Positions 37,914-46,387 of a stretch of 64,000 nt of DNA are shown piece after piece. The translations under genes were made by a program, and so were the position numbers. Every line of letters begins with the position of its first letter. The stretch's first letter is position 1. This DNA comes from Brumimicrobium sp. (GTDB lineage Bacteria; Bacteroidota; Bacteroidia; Flavobacteriales_D; Crocinitomicaceae): assembly GCA_023957385.1 (NCBI GenBank), contig JAMLGZ010000002.1:372001-436000 (forward strand), in the 5' to 3' direction. Under the pieces are notes generated by a model. It saw only the letters and a list, made by a program, of their open reading frames with translations. It had not been told where the DNA came from and did not search any database.

Positions 37914-38915
37914 ATGAAAGCTTTAAAATTATTAATTTGGACTAGCCTTTTTAGCATTAGCTCAATTGTTATTGCTCAAAATGATAATGTAGGTATAGGA
38001 ACAACTAATCCTGATCCATCTGCACTCTTAGATATGAAGTCTAGTAATAAGGGAGCCCTAGTTCCTCGTATGACTACAGCTCAACGCCTTGGAATATCCT
38101 CCCCTGCTGAAGGATTATTGGTTTATGATACAGATTTTGAATGTTTTTATTATTATAAATTATCTTTAGGCTGGAATGATTTATGCACTGGAATTGTTGG
38201 TCCCGCTGGCCCCGCTGGTGCTGCTGGTCCACAAGGTCCTGCCGGTCCCGCTGGTCCACAAGGCCCCGCTGGTCCACAAGGTCCTGCTGGTAATGATGGT
38301 GCTACTGGTGCTCAAGGTCCCGCTGGTGCTCAAGGTCCCGCTGGTCCACAAGGTCCTGCTGGTCCACAAGGTCCTGCTGGTCCACAAGGCCCTGCTGGTC
38401 CACAAGGTCCTGCTGGTAATAATGGTGCTACTGGTCCCGCTGGTCCACAAGGTCCTGCTGGTCCACAAGGTCCACAAGGCCCGCAAGGACAAGCTGCAAA
38501 TTTTTATAGCACAAGTTTAACTACAGATGTTAATATAACAAGTAGTTCTTGGACGAATGTGCCAAGTATGGGAACAGTTACTTTTACAGCGACATCATCA
38601 ACAGCATTAGTTATGTTTACAGCATCAGGTCATGGATACACTAACTCTATGTCTTATGTTGCATTTAGATTGTTGAATAATGGAGCTAATATTGGAGGTA
38701 CAATGGAGAAAATCCAAAATTATGATGATTGGACTGGAACAATCACAACTTGGAGTTGTGGTTTTAATAAATTGTTGACAGGATTGACTGTGGGAAATTC
38801 ATATACAATTAGTGTTCAAGGGATGGTGAGTGGGATTTCAGGAACCTATACCGCTGTAGTAAATCCATCTTCTCAGCCAAATGAGGAACACATGACATTA
38901 ACTGTATTACAATAA
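37914..38915 (+). CDS. third collagen-like protein with C1q/BclA-like beta head
   Basis: 333 residues. Signal peptide to about Gln22; shared N-terminal module ([19 protein letters not shown]...CFYYYKL); about 33 Gly-X-Y triplets at 96-193; a beta head of about 140 residues ending HMTLTVLQ. The head differs in sequence from the 35062 protein, so the tip of the fibre probably varies while the stalk is shared. Follows the second type B cargo by 16 bp. Confidence 0.82.
   Translation: MKALKLLIWTSLFSISSIVIAQNDNVGIGTTNPDPSALLDMKSSNKGALVPRMTTAQRLGISSPAEGLLVYDTDFECFYYYKLSLGWNDLCTGIVGPAGPAGAAGPQGPAGPAGPQGPAGPQGPAGNDGATGAQGPAGAQGPAGPQGPAGPQGPAGPQGPAGPQGPAGNNGATGPAGPQGPAGPQGPQGPQGQAANFYSTSLTTDVNITSSSWTNVPSMGTVTFTATSSTALVMFTASGHGYTNSMSYVAFRLLNNGANIGGTMEKIQNYDDWTGTITTWSCGFNKLLTGLTVGNSYTISVQGMVSGISGTYTAVVNPSSQPNEEHMTLTVLQ
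38199..38492 (+). repeat. collagen-like Gly-X-Y repeat
   Basis: About 33 perfect Gly-X-Y triplets (residues 96-193) with the same GPAGPQ DNA units as the other two genes. Confidence 0.9.
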
Positions 38916-38927
38916 ATTAACTAGGAT

Positions 38928-39179
38928 ATGAAGAAAGTAATTACAATTTGTATGCTAGCTGCATGTTATAGTGTTTCATTTTCACAAGAGAAACCAGAGA
39001 ATGCTTTTATGAGTAAGACAACTAATGTACAAGAGGTAAAGAAGAGCAATAATCCTGCTCCTGAGAATGCTACAATGGAACAAGGGACTCAATCTGAGCA
39101 AAAGAATACATCAATTAAGAATGAACCACAGGGTGCTTTAAAAGAAAACAACCAAGCAGAACCTGTCAAAGAAAAATAA
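38928..39179 (+). CDS. small exported protein, last gene of the collagen-like locus
   Basis: 83 residues: signal peptide (ICMLAACYSVSFSQ), then a disordered Asn/Gln/Glu/Lys tail. It starts 12 bp after the collagen-like gene. Its stop codon TAA (39177-39179) is the first base triplet of the 8-bp target duplication of the IS1595 element, so the insertion left the product intact. Function unknown; parallels the protein at 36211. Confidence 0.68.
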   Translation: MKKVITICMLAACYSVSFSQEKPENAFMSKTTNVQEVKKSNNPAPENATMEQGTQSEQKNTSIKNEPQGALKENNQAEPVKEK

Positions 39180-39184
39180 AGGAA
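39177..39184 (+). repeat. 8-bp target duplication, left copy (IS1595)
   Basis: TAAAGGAA, identical to 40208-40215; includes the stop codon of the upstream gene. Confidence 0.85.
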
Positions 39185-39210
39185 ATGGGTTACCAAGCTA
39201 GGTCGTTAAA
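39185..39210 (+). repeat. IS1595 left inverted repeat
   Basis: 26 bp, three mismatches to the reverse complement of 40182-40207. Confidence 0.88.
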
Positions 39211-39246
39211 TCTCATAGACCGTAAATAGATTACGGACTGCCACAA

Positions 39247-39254
39247 TAAATTTG
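39247..39254 (+). promoter_or_regulatory. -7 promoter element of the IS1595 transposase
   Basis: TAAATTTG, exact match, 16 bp before the transposase ATG; no clear -33 box. Confidence 0.4.
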
Positions 39255-39270
39255 TATCAAAATTAAAGAG

Positions 39271-40194
39271 ATGAAGACAGTTAGAGGTTTAAGTAGAAAG
39301 GAGTTTGATAGGAAATTTGGTACAAATGAACAATGTCTAATTTATTTGACAACGAAGAAATGGGGTGATAGTTATGTCTGCACAAGATGTGGCAAGAATG
39401 ATTATGTAAAGGGTAAAAAGCAATTTAATAGACGTTGTTCCAACTGCGGATATGAAGAAAGTCCAATTGCTAATACTTTGTTCCACAACATAAAGTTTGA
39501 TATATACAAAGCTTTTGGAATGGTTTATGAGATGATGACCAATAAAAAAGGAGCGAGTAGTATGCGTCTTGGTGAGTTATTTGAGATTTCCCAGAATACA
39601 GCTTGGTTATTTAGATGTAAAATCCAAAGCTATCTCAAAAGTAGCGGTGAACATTTACTAACTGGTCTCGTCCACGTTGATGAGTTTGAGGTCGGAACAC
39701 CTAAAAAAGGAAAGCAAGGGAGGGCAAAAACAGATGAAAAAGCAAGAGCTATTATAGCTGTTGAAATCCGTAAAAATAAACATCGTAAAAACAAATCAGT
39801 TATCGGAAATGCTTATGTAAAGGTAATAAAGGACTTTAGTGAGGAATCATTAAGACCAATTTTCAATGAACATATTGACAAACTAGCTGAAATAGTTACT
39901 GACAAATGGTCAAGTTATCAACCGATAGCAAAAGATTACCCCAACATGAAACAAGTCCTATCAAATAATGGAGCTAATTTTCCAGAAATTCATGTACAGA
40001 TAAGAAATTTTAAGAACTGGCTTAGAGGAACTCACTCCTTTTGCGATTGGAATAAACTTCAACACTATATAAACGAGTATATCTATCGTTTGAATAGGAG
40101 AAACCACAGAGGTTCTATGGTTGATAAGTTATTCGATAGGTTTCTAAATGAAAAGGCTCCGAATTACAAGAGTTTAACAGCTTTAACGACTTAA
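39271..40194 (+). CDS. IS1595-family transposase
   Basis: 307 residues. N-terminal zinc ribbon (CTRCGKNDYVKG...CSNCGYEESP, two CxxC pairs) and an HTH-like segment (EISQNTAWLFRCKIQ). The ISXO2-type DDE domain has the first Asp in VHVDEFEVG and the second in IVTDKWSSYQ; the C-terminal NEYIYRLNRRNHRG segment is typical of this family. Length normal; no frameshift or stop. Confidence 0.92.
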   Translation: MKTVRGLSRKEFDRKFGTNEQCLIYLTTKKWGDSYVCTRCGKNDYVKGKKQFNRRCSNCGYEESPIANTLFHNIKFDIYKAFGMVYEMMTNKKGASSMRLGELFEISQNTAWLFRCKIQSYLKSSGEHLLTGLVHVDEFEVGTPKKGKQGRAKTDEKARAIIAVEIRKNKHRKNKSVIGNAYVKVIKDFSEESLRPIFNEHIDKLAEIVTDKWSSYQPIAKDYPNMKQVLSNNGANFPEIHVQIRNFKNWLRGTHSFCDWNKLQHYINEYIYRLNRRNHRGSMVDKLFDRFLNEKAPNYKSLTALTT

Positions 40195-40207
40195 ATTGGT
40201 AACCCAT
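40182..40207 (-). repeat. IS1595 right inverted repeat
   Basis: 26 bp, reverse complement of 39185-39210 with three mismatches; includes the last codons of the transposase. Confidence 0.88.
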
Positions 40208-40215
40208 TAAAGGAA
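40208..40215 (+). repeat. 8-bp target duplication, right copy (IS1595)
   Basis: TAAAGGAA, identical to 39177-39184. Confidence 0.85.
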
Positions 40216-40234
40216 TATATAAAAGTAATATATA

Positions 40235-40263
40235 AAAAAACGAGACCAAAAGTCTCGTTTTTT
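40235..40263. terminator. bidirectional terminator between the collagen locus and gcdH
   Basis: 12-bp stem (40235-40246 with 40252-40263), 5-nt loop, A-run and T-run at the two ends. It probably served both the collagen-like operon (+) and the acyl-CoA dehydrogenase (-). Confidence 0.88.
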
Positions 40264-40273
40264 GTTTAAGTTT

Positions 40274-41470
40274 TTATTTATTTGGTAAATCTCTAGTAAA
40301 AGCTGAAATCCCAGTTATATCAGCTCCAGTTATCAATAGATGAATGTCATGAGTTCCTTCATACGTAACAACAGATTCTAAGTTTGCCATGTGTCTCATG
40401 ATAGAGAATTCAGATGTAATACCCATGGCTCCAAGCATTTGTCTAGCTTCTCTAGCAATGTTTAGAGCAACTTCCACACTATTTCTTTTAGCCATAGAAA
40501 TTTGAGCACTTGTAGCTTTCCCATCATTTCTTAATTGACCCAAACGAAATAAAAGTAGCTGACTCTTTGTTATTTCTGTAATCATTTCCGCTAATTTTTT
40601 TTGAGTGAGTTGAAATGCAGCAATTGGAACACCGAACTGTGTTCTTTCTTTAGAATATCGTAGGGCTTGATCATAACAATCCATGGCAGCTCCTAATGCT
40701 CCCCAAGCAATACCATATCTTGCAGAGTCTAAACAGGATAAAGGAGCACCTAAACCGCTTCTACCAGGTAGTATATTTTCTTTTGGAACTTTTACGTTTA
40801 CAAAGATTAATTCTCCAGTAGAAGAAGCACGAAGAGATAATTTACCTGTCATCTCGGGAGTCGAAAATCCTTCCATTCCTTTTTCTACAATTAAACCGTG
40901 AATCCTTCCTGCTTCATCTTTTGCCCAAACTACCGCAATATCAGCAAATGGGGCATTCGAAATCCACATCTTTGCACCATTTAAAAGATAATGATCTCCC
41001 ATATCTTTAAAATTAGTAACCATACCAGCAGGATTAGAACCATGGTCAGGTTCAGTTAAACCAAAACATCCCATGAATTCACCTGTAGCTAATTTAGGTA
41101 AATATTTATGCTTTTGTTCTTCTGTTCCATATTTCCAAATCGGATACATGACTAGGGAACTCTGTACGGAGGCCGTTGAACGAATACCACTATCACATCT
41201 TTCAAGCTCTTGCATAATTAATCCATAGGAAATTTGGTCAAGACCTGGTCCTCCATACTCTTCAGGAATGTATGGACCAAAAGCACCAATCTCCCCCAAA
41301 CCATTTAGAATCTGATTAGGAAAAGTGGCATTTTCAAAATGCTCATCTATAATGGGTGAAACTTCTTTCTTAACCCAATTTCTGGCGGTATCACGAATTA
41401 ATTTATGCTCATCTGTCAATAAATCATCCATCATATAATAATCGGGATGCGTGTACAAATCTGATTTCAT
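40274..41470 (-). CDS. acyl-CoA dehydrogenase, glutaryl-CoA dehydrogenase type
   Basis: 398 residues. FAD-dependent dehydrogenase: GLTEPDHGSNP and KMWISNAP in the mid-domain, RTQFGVPIAAFQLTQ in the FAD-contacting helix, and the catalytic Glu in VTYEGTHDIH. These motifs and the length fit glutaryl-CoA dehydrogenase (lysine/tryptophan degradation), but substrate assignment from motifs alone is tentative. Ends just above the bidirectional terminator. Monocistronic; divergent from the DUF4271 gene. Confidence 0.88.
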   Translation of the reverse strand: MKSDLYTHPDYYMMDDLLTDEHKLIRDTARNWVKKEVSPIIDEHFENATFPNQILNGLGEIGAFGPYIPEEYGGPGLDQISYGLIMQELERCDSGIRSTASVQSSLVMYPIWKYGTEEQKHKYLPKLATGEFMGCFGLTEPDHGSNPAGMVTNFKDMGDHYLLNGAKMWISNAPFADIAVVWAKDEAGRIHGLIVEKGMEGFSTPEMTGKLSLRASSTGELIFVNVKVPKENILPGRSGLGAPLSCLDSARYGIAWGALGAAMDCYDQALRYSKERTQFGVPIAAFQLTQKKLAEMITEITKSQLLLFRLGQLRNDGKATSAQISMAKRNSVEVALNIAREARQMLGAMGITSEFSIMRHMANLESVVTYEGTHDIHLLITGADITGISAFTRDLPNK

Positions 41471-41551
41471 GTATTTCTCTTTTATTTTGCGCCTAAAGGT
41501 AAGTAATTATTTTCTTTTTGAGGTTTCTAGTGGGAGATTAACATCTTATAT

Positions 41552-41559
41552 TATTTTTG
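41552..41559 (+). promoter_or_regulatory. -7 promoter element of the DUF4271-hemD pair
   Basis: TATTTTTG, exact match, 29 bp before the ATG at 41589. It also argues against the longer frame from 41451, which would start before the promoter. Confidence 0.45.
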
Positions 41560-41588
41560 TATTTCTTCTTTTGAAACGAAAGAACAGG

Positions 41589-42230
41589 ATGGATCATTTT
41601 GAATTGATAATAAGAAAAGAATTATTTCCGCATTGGATATTGCTGGTGTTATTCGGTTCAATTTCGCTATTAATGATATTAAAATATACCAAAGAATATA
41701 CTTTCTATTATCTGTTATTAGCATTATACAAACCACCTTTTAAAATACCATATTCCAAAAATGAATTAAGGTATTTTGGCGGATATAATCTATTATTACT
41801 TCTTAACTTTTTTTTAATATCTTCTCTAACCATGTATATGATAATGACCTATTATAATATTCATGTTGAGTATGCTATTCTTCTTCCTACAGGCTATTAC
41901 TTTTTTCGATTGCTTTCACATGTTTTTGTTGGAGCAGTTTCGGGAGTATCTAAAGATCTGGGAGAGAATATTTTCTTAACAAATACTATAGCACATATTA
42001 TTGGAGTTATATCTATTCCTTTTCTTTTAGCTTGGATTCTAAATCCACAATACTCAATTTATTTTATTGTCATTTTTGTGTTTATTTTTGGTTTATTACA
42101 TATTGCTCAAATATGGAGAGGTTTTTTTATTGCTTTGCGGAATAATATACGGTGGTATTACATAATTTTGTATCTTTGCACTTTGGAAATTTTACCTATT
42201 ATACTTATTTATATGTTATATAAGGTTTAA
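41589..42230 (+). CDS. DUF4271 family integral membrane protein
   Basis: 213 residues, about six hydrophobic helices. Family features: YLLLALYKPPFKIPYSKNE after the first helix and TNTIAHIIGVISIPFLL late in the protein. Found directly upstream of hemD in many flavobacteria. Function unknown. The ATG at 41589 is used because homology and the first helix begin there, and the upstream part (from 41451) overlaps the divergent acyl-CoA dehydrogenase gene. Confidence 0.8.
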   Translation: MDHFELIIRKELFPHWILLVLFGSISLLMILKYTKEYTFYYLLLALYKPPFKIPYSKNELRYFGGYNLLLLLNFFLISSLTMYMIMTYYNIHVEYAILLPTGYYFFRLLSHVFVGAVSGVSKDLGENIFLTNTIAHIIGVISIPFLLAWILNPQYSIYFIVIFVFIFGLLHIAQIWRGFFIALRNNIRWYYIILYLCTLEILPIILIYMLYKV

Positions 42231-42274
42231 TTCATTGAGAGAGAGATTGTTTTAAAATTATAAATTCGCTAGAC

Positions 42275-43036
42275 TTGAGTATTCGAACCATTTTAGTTTC
42301 GCAACCGGAACCAGCAGATAATAAGAATCCTTATGCATCGTTGGCTGAAAAGTACGATTTAAAAGTTGATTTTAGACCTTTTGTGCAAGTAGAAGGTATT
42401 AATTTGACCGATTTTAGGGCACAGAAAGTTGATTTTGCTAATTATACTGCTGTAATTATGACTTCAAAGAATGCCATTGATCATTATTTTAGAATGGCTG
42501 AAGAATGCAGATATGAAGTCCCTACCACAATGAAATATTTTTGTATTTCAGAGGCGGTTGCATATTATCTTCAAAAGTATGTAACATATAGAAAACGTAA
42601 AATTTTCTTTGGGAAACAGACTATTCAAGAATTGATGGTGGCTATTAAGAAGCATAAAGGAGAAAAATTTTTATTACCCTGTACTGATATTTTGAGAGAT
42701 AGTATCCCAGAAGCATTAGATACTGAAGGAGTACAGTTTCAGAAAGTTGTTTTATATAGAACTGTCGCCTCAGATTTATCGGATTTAGAGGATGTATATT
42801 ATGATGTGTTAGTTTTCTTTTCACCTTCAGGAATTGAATCTCTATTAAAAAACTTCCCTGATTTTAAACAAAATAAAACGCTTATTGCTGCATTTGGACC
42901 TACAACAGCAAAGGCTGTTTTAGATAACAATCTACGTTTAGATATCAATGCACCACAGCCTCAGATACCTTCTATGTCGATGGCTATTGAGCAATATATA
43001 AAGGACTCTAAGAAGAAAAGTAAAAAAATTGGATAA
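42275..43036 (+). CDS. hemD: uroporphyrinogen-III synthase
   Basis: 253 residues. Cyclises hydroxymethylbilane to uroporphyrinogen III in tetrapyrrole synthesis. Family features: TILVSQPEP at the N-terminus, YTAVIMTSKNAIDHYF, YDVLVFFSPSGIESL, and LIAAFGPTTAKAV. No ATG exists in frame before the first conserved strand, so the TTG at 42275 is the likely start. 44 bp after DUF4271, same operon, ending in a terminator. Confidence 0.88.
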   Translation: MSIRTILVSQPEPADNKNPYASLAEKYDLKVDFRPFVQVEGINLTDFRAQKVDFANYTAVIMTSKNAIDHYFRMAEECRYEVPTTMKYFCISEAVAYYLQKYVTYRKRKIFFGKQTIQELMVAIKKHKGEKFLLPCTDILRDSIPEALDTEGVQFQKVVLYRTVASDLSDLEDVYYDVLVFFSPSGIESLLKNFPDFKQNKTLIAAFGPTTAKAVLDNNLRLDINAPQPQIPSMSMAIEQYIKDSKKKSKKIG

Positions 43037-43041
43037 TATAG

Positions 43042-43068
43042 AATGACCCATATAGGGTCATTTTTTTT
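43042..43068 (+). terminator. rho-independent terminator of hemD
   Basis: 8-bp stem (43042-43049 with 43055-43062), 5-nt loop, then a run of eight T. Confidence 0.88.
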
Positions 43069-43145
43069 GAGAATATATTTTTATGCAATAATTTAAAATA
43101 CTAATTCATCAATATTTCTTAATTTTATACTTTCATTAATAATAA

Positions 43146-45668
43146 ATGGCTAAACTAAAAAATAAAGAGAGTCTTACTTCTAAAAGAACATTTCTTTCAA
43201 GGATAGTTGTTATTGGTATATGGCTTGGAGGTATGATGCCTTTGTTATTTATCTTATATTTAAGATACTTTCAAACAGACAACTCTTCTTTACCTTCTGC
43301 TTCTATGTTAGAGAATCCTGAAGAATTATTAGCCACTACTGTATATGCAGATGATGGAATCACTGAGTTGGGTAAGTACTGGAAAGTGAATAGAACGAGT
43401 ATCCCTTATAAGGAAATTTCTCCGTATGTTATATCTGCCTTAATTGCAACTGAAGATGAGCGATTTGAAGAACATTCAGGTATCGACTTTAAGGCTGTAG
43501 GAAGGTCCGTGGTGAGTTTAGGATCAGCAGGTGGTGCTTCTACTATTTCTCAACAATTAGCAAAGTTAATCTTTACCTTGAAGGAGAGAGAAGAAAGAGA
43601 TAATTCGTTACAAGAAAATTCAGGCCCTACCCAAGAAGAGGAGCGTAAGAGTAAAATGAATAAGATTGAGCGTCGACTTTTTGAGAAAGTGAAAGAAAAT
43701 GTTATTGCTCTTCGTTTAGAGAGACGCTATTCAAAAGATGAAATTATTGCGATGTATTTGAATCAATTTGACTTCTTGTATAATGCAGTAGGGATATCGA
43801 GTGCAGCCCATGTTTATTTTAATAAAAAGGCATCGGATTTAACCCCTGATGAGGCAGCTATTTTAGTAGGTATGTGCAAAAACCCAGGACTATACAATCC
43901 ATACAGCTATACTGTAAGGGATTATAGAGATAGAGTGGCAAGTAGAAATGGGATAAATAAGAAAGATGTTTCCTTAGTACAAATCAGAGAAGAAAAACAG
44001 AAGGATTCTTTACGAACGATTCAAAGGCGTAATGTTGTTTTATATCAATGGTATAAGAGTTCTAACAGAGGAAATGATGCTTTAACCAGTAAAATCACTA
44101 AAGAGCAATACGATAGTTTGATAGCTTTACCTCTCCATGTAGATTATCAGGTGGTAGATCATAGGGAGGGATTAGCTCCATATTTCAGAGAAAGTCTTCG
44201 AAAGAAGGTGACTCAGATGTTGAAAGAGAAGACAATAGATGGGAAATACAAAATTAGTAAAGAAAATGGTCAGCCATATAATATCTATGAAGATGGTTTG
44301 AAAATCTATACTTCTATAAATCCTGATATTCAAAAATATGCAGAGGCTGCAGTTGTAAAACATTTAAAGAATAATCTCCAAAAACCATTTACAAAGAATA
44401 ACCTCCGTTCAAAAAATTATCCATTTGCGTATGATATAACGCAAGAGAACGTTGACAGACTTATGAATAATGCTCGTAAACGTTCAAATAGATATATAGA
44501 AATGAAGCTACGAGGAATTCCAGAAAAGGAGATTTTGGCAAGTTTCGAAACCCCAATTCCTATGAAAGTATTTTCTTGGGAGGGGGATTTTGATACTATC
44601 ATGACGCCAAATGATTCTATTCGTTGGTATAAAAATGTAATGCGAGCTGGATTGGTTTCTGTGGAGCCTCAAACAGGTTTTATTAAAGCTTGGGTAGGAG
44701 GGCCTGATTTTGCACATTTCTCCTATGATCACGTGGCTCAAGGAAAGCGCCAGGTGGGATCTACAATCAAGCCTTTTGTGTATTCAGCAGGAATGCAGTT
44801 TGGAGTAATTACTCCTTGTGAAACCACACCTAATATTCCATATTGTGTTGATGTCCAAACAGGTCCTAAGCCAGAAAATATGAAGCAATGGTGTCCTAGA
44901 AATGCAGGAGTAGATATGGATGGAAAACCAGTGTCTTTTGAGAAAGGATTAGCTAATTCTATGAATAATATTACCGTTGCAGTAATGGCTAGAATGGGTG
45001 GGACTGCTGGGCCAAGAGCCGTTGCTAAGTTAATGCGCGATCTTAATATTGATTTAAGAGAGGAAGATATTGTTCCTGCAATGTGTTTGGGTGTTATGGA
45101 TTTATCTCTTTTAGAGATGATATCTGCACAAGCAACATTTGTAAATGGTGGTATCTATAACGAACCTTCTGCAATTATTCGTATTGAAGACAGGAATGGA
45201 AATACGATATATGAGCATGAGCCAGTTTCCAAAGAGGCTATGTCAGAAGATTTAGCTTATGCTACTCTACAATTAATGGAAAATGTAGTATTATACGGTA
45301 CGGGAGCAAGTTTGCGTGGAACGTGGAGAGGAGATTGGGGAGGGATTACCTATCCAACAGCAGGGAAAACAGGTACCACACAACACAACACAGATGGATG
45401 GTTTATGGCATTAACTCCTGACTTAGCAACAGGTGTATGGGTAGGAGCTGAAGATGGTGCAATCCGTTTCCGATCTATGGAGTGGGGACAAGGAGCTAGG
45501 TTGGCTTTGCCAATTTATGGTTATATGATGCAAGGAGTTTATAAAGACCCAAATATTCATATTTCTAAAGATGGTTTTGAAGCCCCCTTCGGCTATGAGA
45601 ATTCCATATATAATTGTCGGGGAAATAGTAATGACACAAATAATTCAAATGACCCATTTAAGATATAA
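43146..45668 (+). CDS. class A penicillin-binding protein (PBP1A type)
   Basis: 840 residues. One membrane anchor at about 20-42; GT51 transglycosylase at about 60-260 (IATEDERFEEHSGIDFKA, GASTISQQLAKLIF); transpeptidase at about 480-800 with SxxK in GSTIKPF, SxN in ANSMNNITV and KTG in GKTGTTQH. Polymerises and cross-links peptidoglycan at the periplasmic face. The tail is Asn/Ser-rich and disordered. Twelve bp before the CoA-transferase gene. Confidence 0.93.
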   Translation: MAKLKNKESLTSKRTFLSRIVVIGIWLGGMMPLLFILYLRYFQTDNSSLPSASMLENPEELLATTVYADDGITELGKYWKVNRTSIPYKEISPYVISALIATEDERFEEHSGIDFKAVGRSVVSLGSAGGASTISQQLAKLIFTLKEREERDNSLQENSGPTQEEERKSKMNKIERRLFEKVKENVIALRLERRYSKDEIIAMYLNQFDFLYNAVGISSAAHVYFNKKASDLTPDEAAILVGMCKNPGLYNPYSYTVRDYRDRVASRNGINKKDVSLVQIREEKQKDSLRTIQRRNVVLYQWYKSSNRGNDALTSKITKEQYDSLIALPLHVDYQVVDHREGLAPYFRESLRKKVTQMLKEKTIDGKYKISKENGQPYNIYEDGLKIYTSINPDIQKYAEAAVVKHLKNNLQKPFTKNNLRSKNYPFAYDITQENVDRLMNNARKRSNRYIEMKLRGIPEKEILASFETPIPMKVFSWEGDFDTIMTPNDSIRWYKNVMRAGLVSVEPQTGFIKAWVGGPDFAHFSYDHVAQGKRQVGSTIKPFVYSAGMQFGVITPCETTPNIPYCVDVQTGPKPENMKQWCPRNAGVDMDGKPVSFEKGLANSMNNITVAVMARMGGTAGPRAVAKLMRDLNIDLREEDIVPAMCLGVMDLSLLEMISAQATFVNGGIYNEPSAIIRIEDRNGNTIYEHEPVSKEAMSEDLAYATLQLMENVVLYGTGASLRGTWRGDWGGITYPTAGKTGTTQHNTDGWFMALTPDLATGVWVGAEDGAIRFRSMEWGQGARLALPIYGYMMQGVYKDPNIHISKDGFEAPFGYENSIYNCRGNSNDTNNSNDPFKI

Positions 45669-45680
45669 AGAAAATTTGTT

Positions 45681-46379
45681 ATGAGAAAGACAGTAGAAAA
45701 TGTAGAGAAAGCTTGTGAAGACATTAAAGATGGTGCTACTATTATGTTTGGTGGATTCGGACTATGTGGAATCCCTGAAAATACTATTGCATATTTAGAA
45801 AAGAAAGGAGTTAAGAATTTAACTTGTATATCCAATAATGCAGGTGTAGATGATTTTGGTTTGGGATTGCTTTTACATAAGAAACAAATTAAAAAAATGA
45901 TTTCTTCGTATGTGGGTGAAAACGAAGAGTTTGAAAGACAAATGTTATCAGGTGAATTGGAAGTAGATTTAATTCCACAAGGAACTCTTGCTGAAAGATG
46001 TAGGGCGGGTGGTGCTGGAATTCCCGCTTTTTATACCCCGGCTGGATACGGAACAGAAGTAGCGGAAGGGAAAGAAGTACGTGTTTTTAATGATAAACCA
46101 CACATCTTAGAAACTGCACTGACAGCAGATTATGCGATTGTGAAAGCTTGGAAAGGTGATACAGAAGGAAACTTAATATACAAAGGAACGGCAAGAAATT
46201 TCAATCCTGTGATGGCTATGGCAGGAAAGATTACAATTGCTGAGGTTGAGGAATTGGTGCCAGCAGGAGCTTTAGACCCTAATCAAATACATACACCTGG
46301 AATTTTTGTTCAACGCATTTTTCAAGGACAAAAATTTGAGAAACGTATCGAGCAAAGAACCGTTAGAAAGAGAAATTAG
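45681..46379 (+). CDS. 3-oxoacid CoA-transferase subunit A
   Basis: 232 residues. Subunit A of the two-component succinyl-CoA:3-ketoacid CoA-transferase: [40 protein letters not shown] and [11 protein letters not shown] are typical. The catalytic Glu lies in subunit B, which is absent from this window; the enzyme needs it from elsewhere. Converts acetoacetate to acetoacetyl-CoA. Follows the penicillin-binding protein by 12 bp, a functionally odd neighbour. Confidence 0.88.
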   Translation: MRKTVENVEKACEDIKDGATIMFGGFGLCGIPENTIAYLEKKGVKNLTCISNNAGVDDFGLGLLLHKKQIKKMISSYVGENEEFERQMLSGELEVDLIPQGTLAERCRAGGAGIPAFYTPAGYGTEVAEGKEVRVFNDKPHILETALTADYAIVKAWKGDTEGNLIYKGTARNFNPVMAMAGKITIAEVEELVPAGALDPNQIHTPGIFVQRIFQGQKFEKRIEQRTVRKRN

Positions 46380-46387
46380 TAAGCATA

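Larger units (their letters stand above)
39185..40207 (+). mobile_element. IS1595-family insertion sequence (ISXO2-like transposase), complete
   Basis: 1023-bp element with one transposase gene. Terminal 26-bp inverted repeats (39185-39210 and 40182-40207) match at 23 of 26 positions and start ATGGGTTACC. A perfect 8-bp direct repeat TAAAGGAA flanks it (39177-39184, 40208-40215), the size expected for IS1595. The right repeat overlaps the transposase stop region. Intact ends and duplication imply a recent insertion. It separates the collagen-like operon from its probable terminator. Confidence 0.92.

Noticed and set aside
33072..38492. Repeats considered as a CRISPR-like array
   Set aside because: The periodic units encode perfect Gly-X-Y triplets within real genes, with no spacers and no cas genes.
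41451..41588. N-terminal extension of the DUF4271 frame
   Set aside because: It overlaps the divergent acyl-CoA dehydrogenase and precedes the -7 box at 41552.
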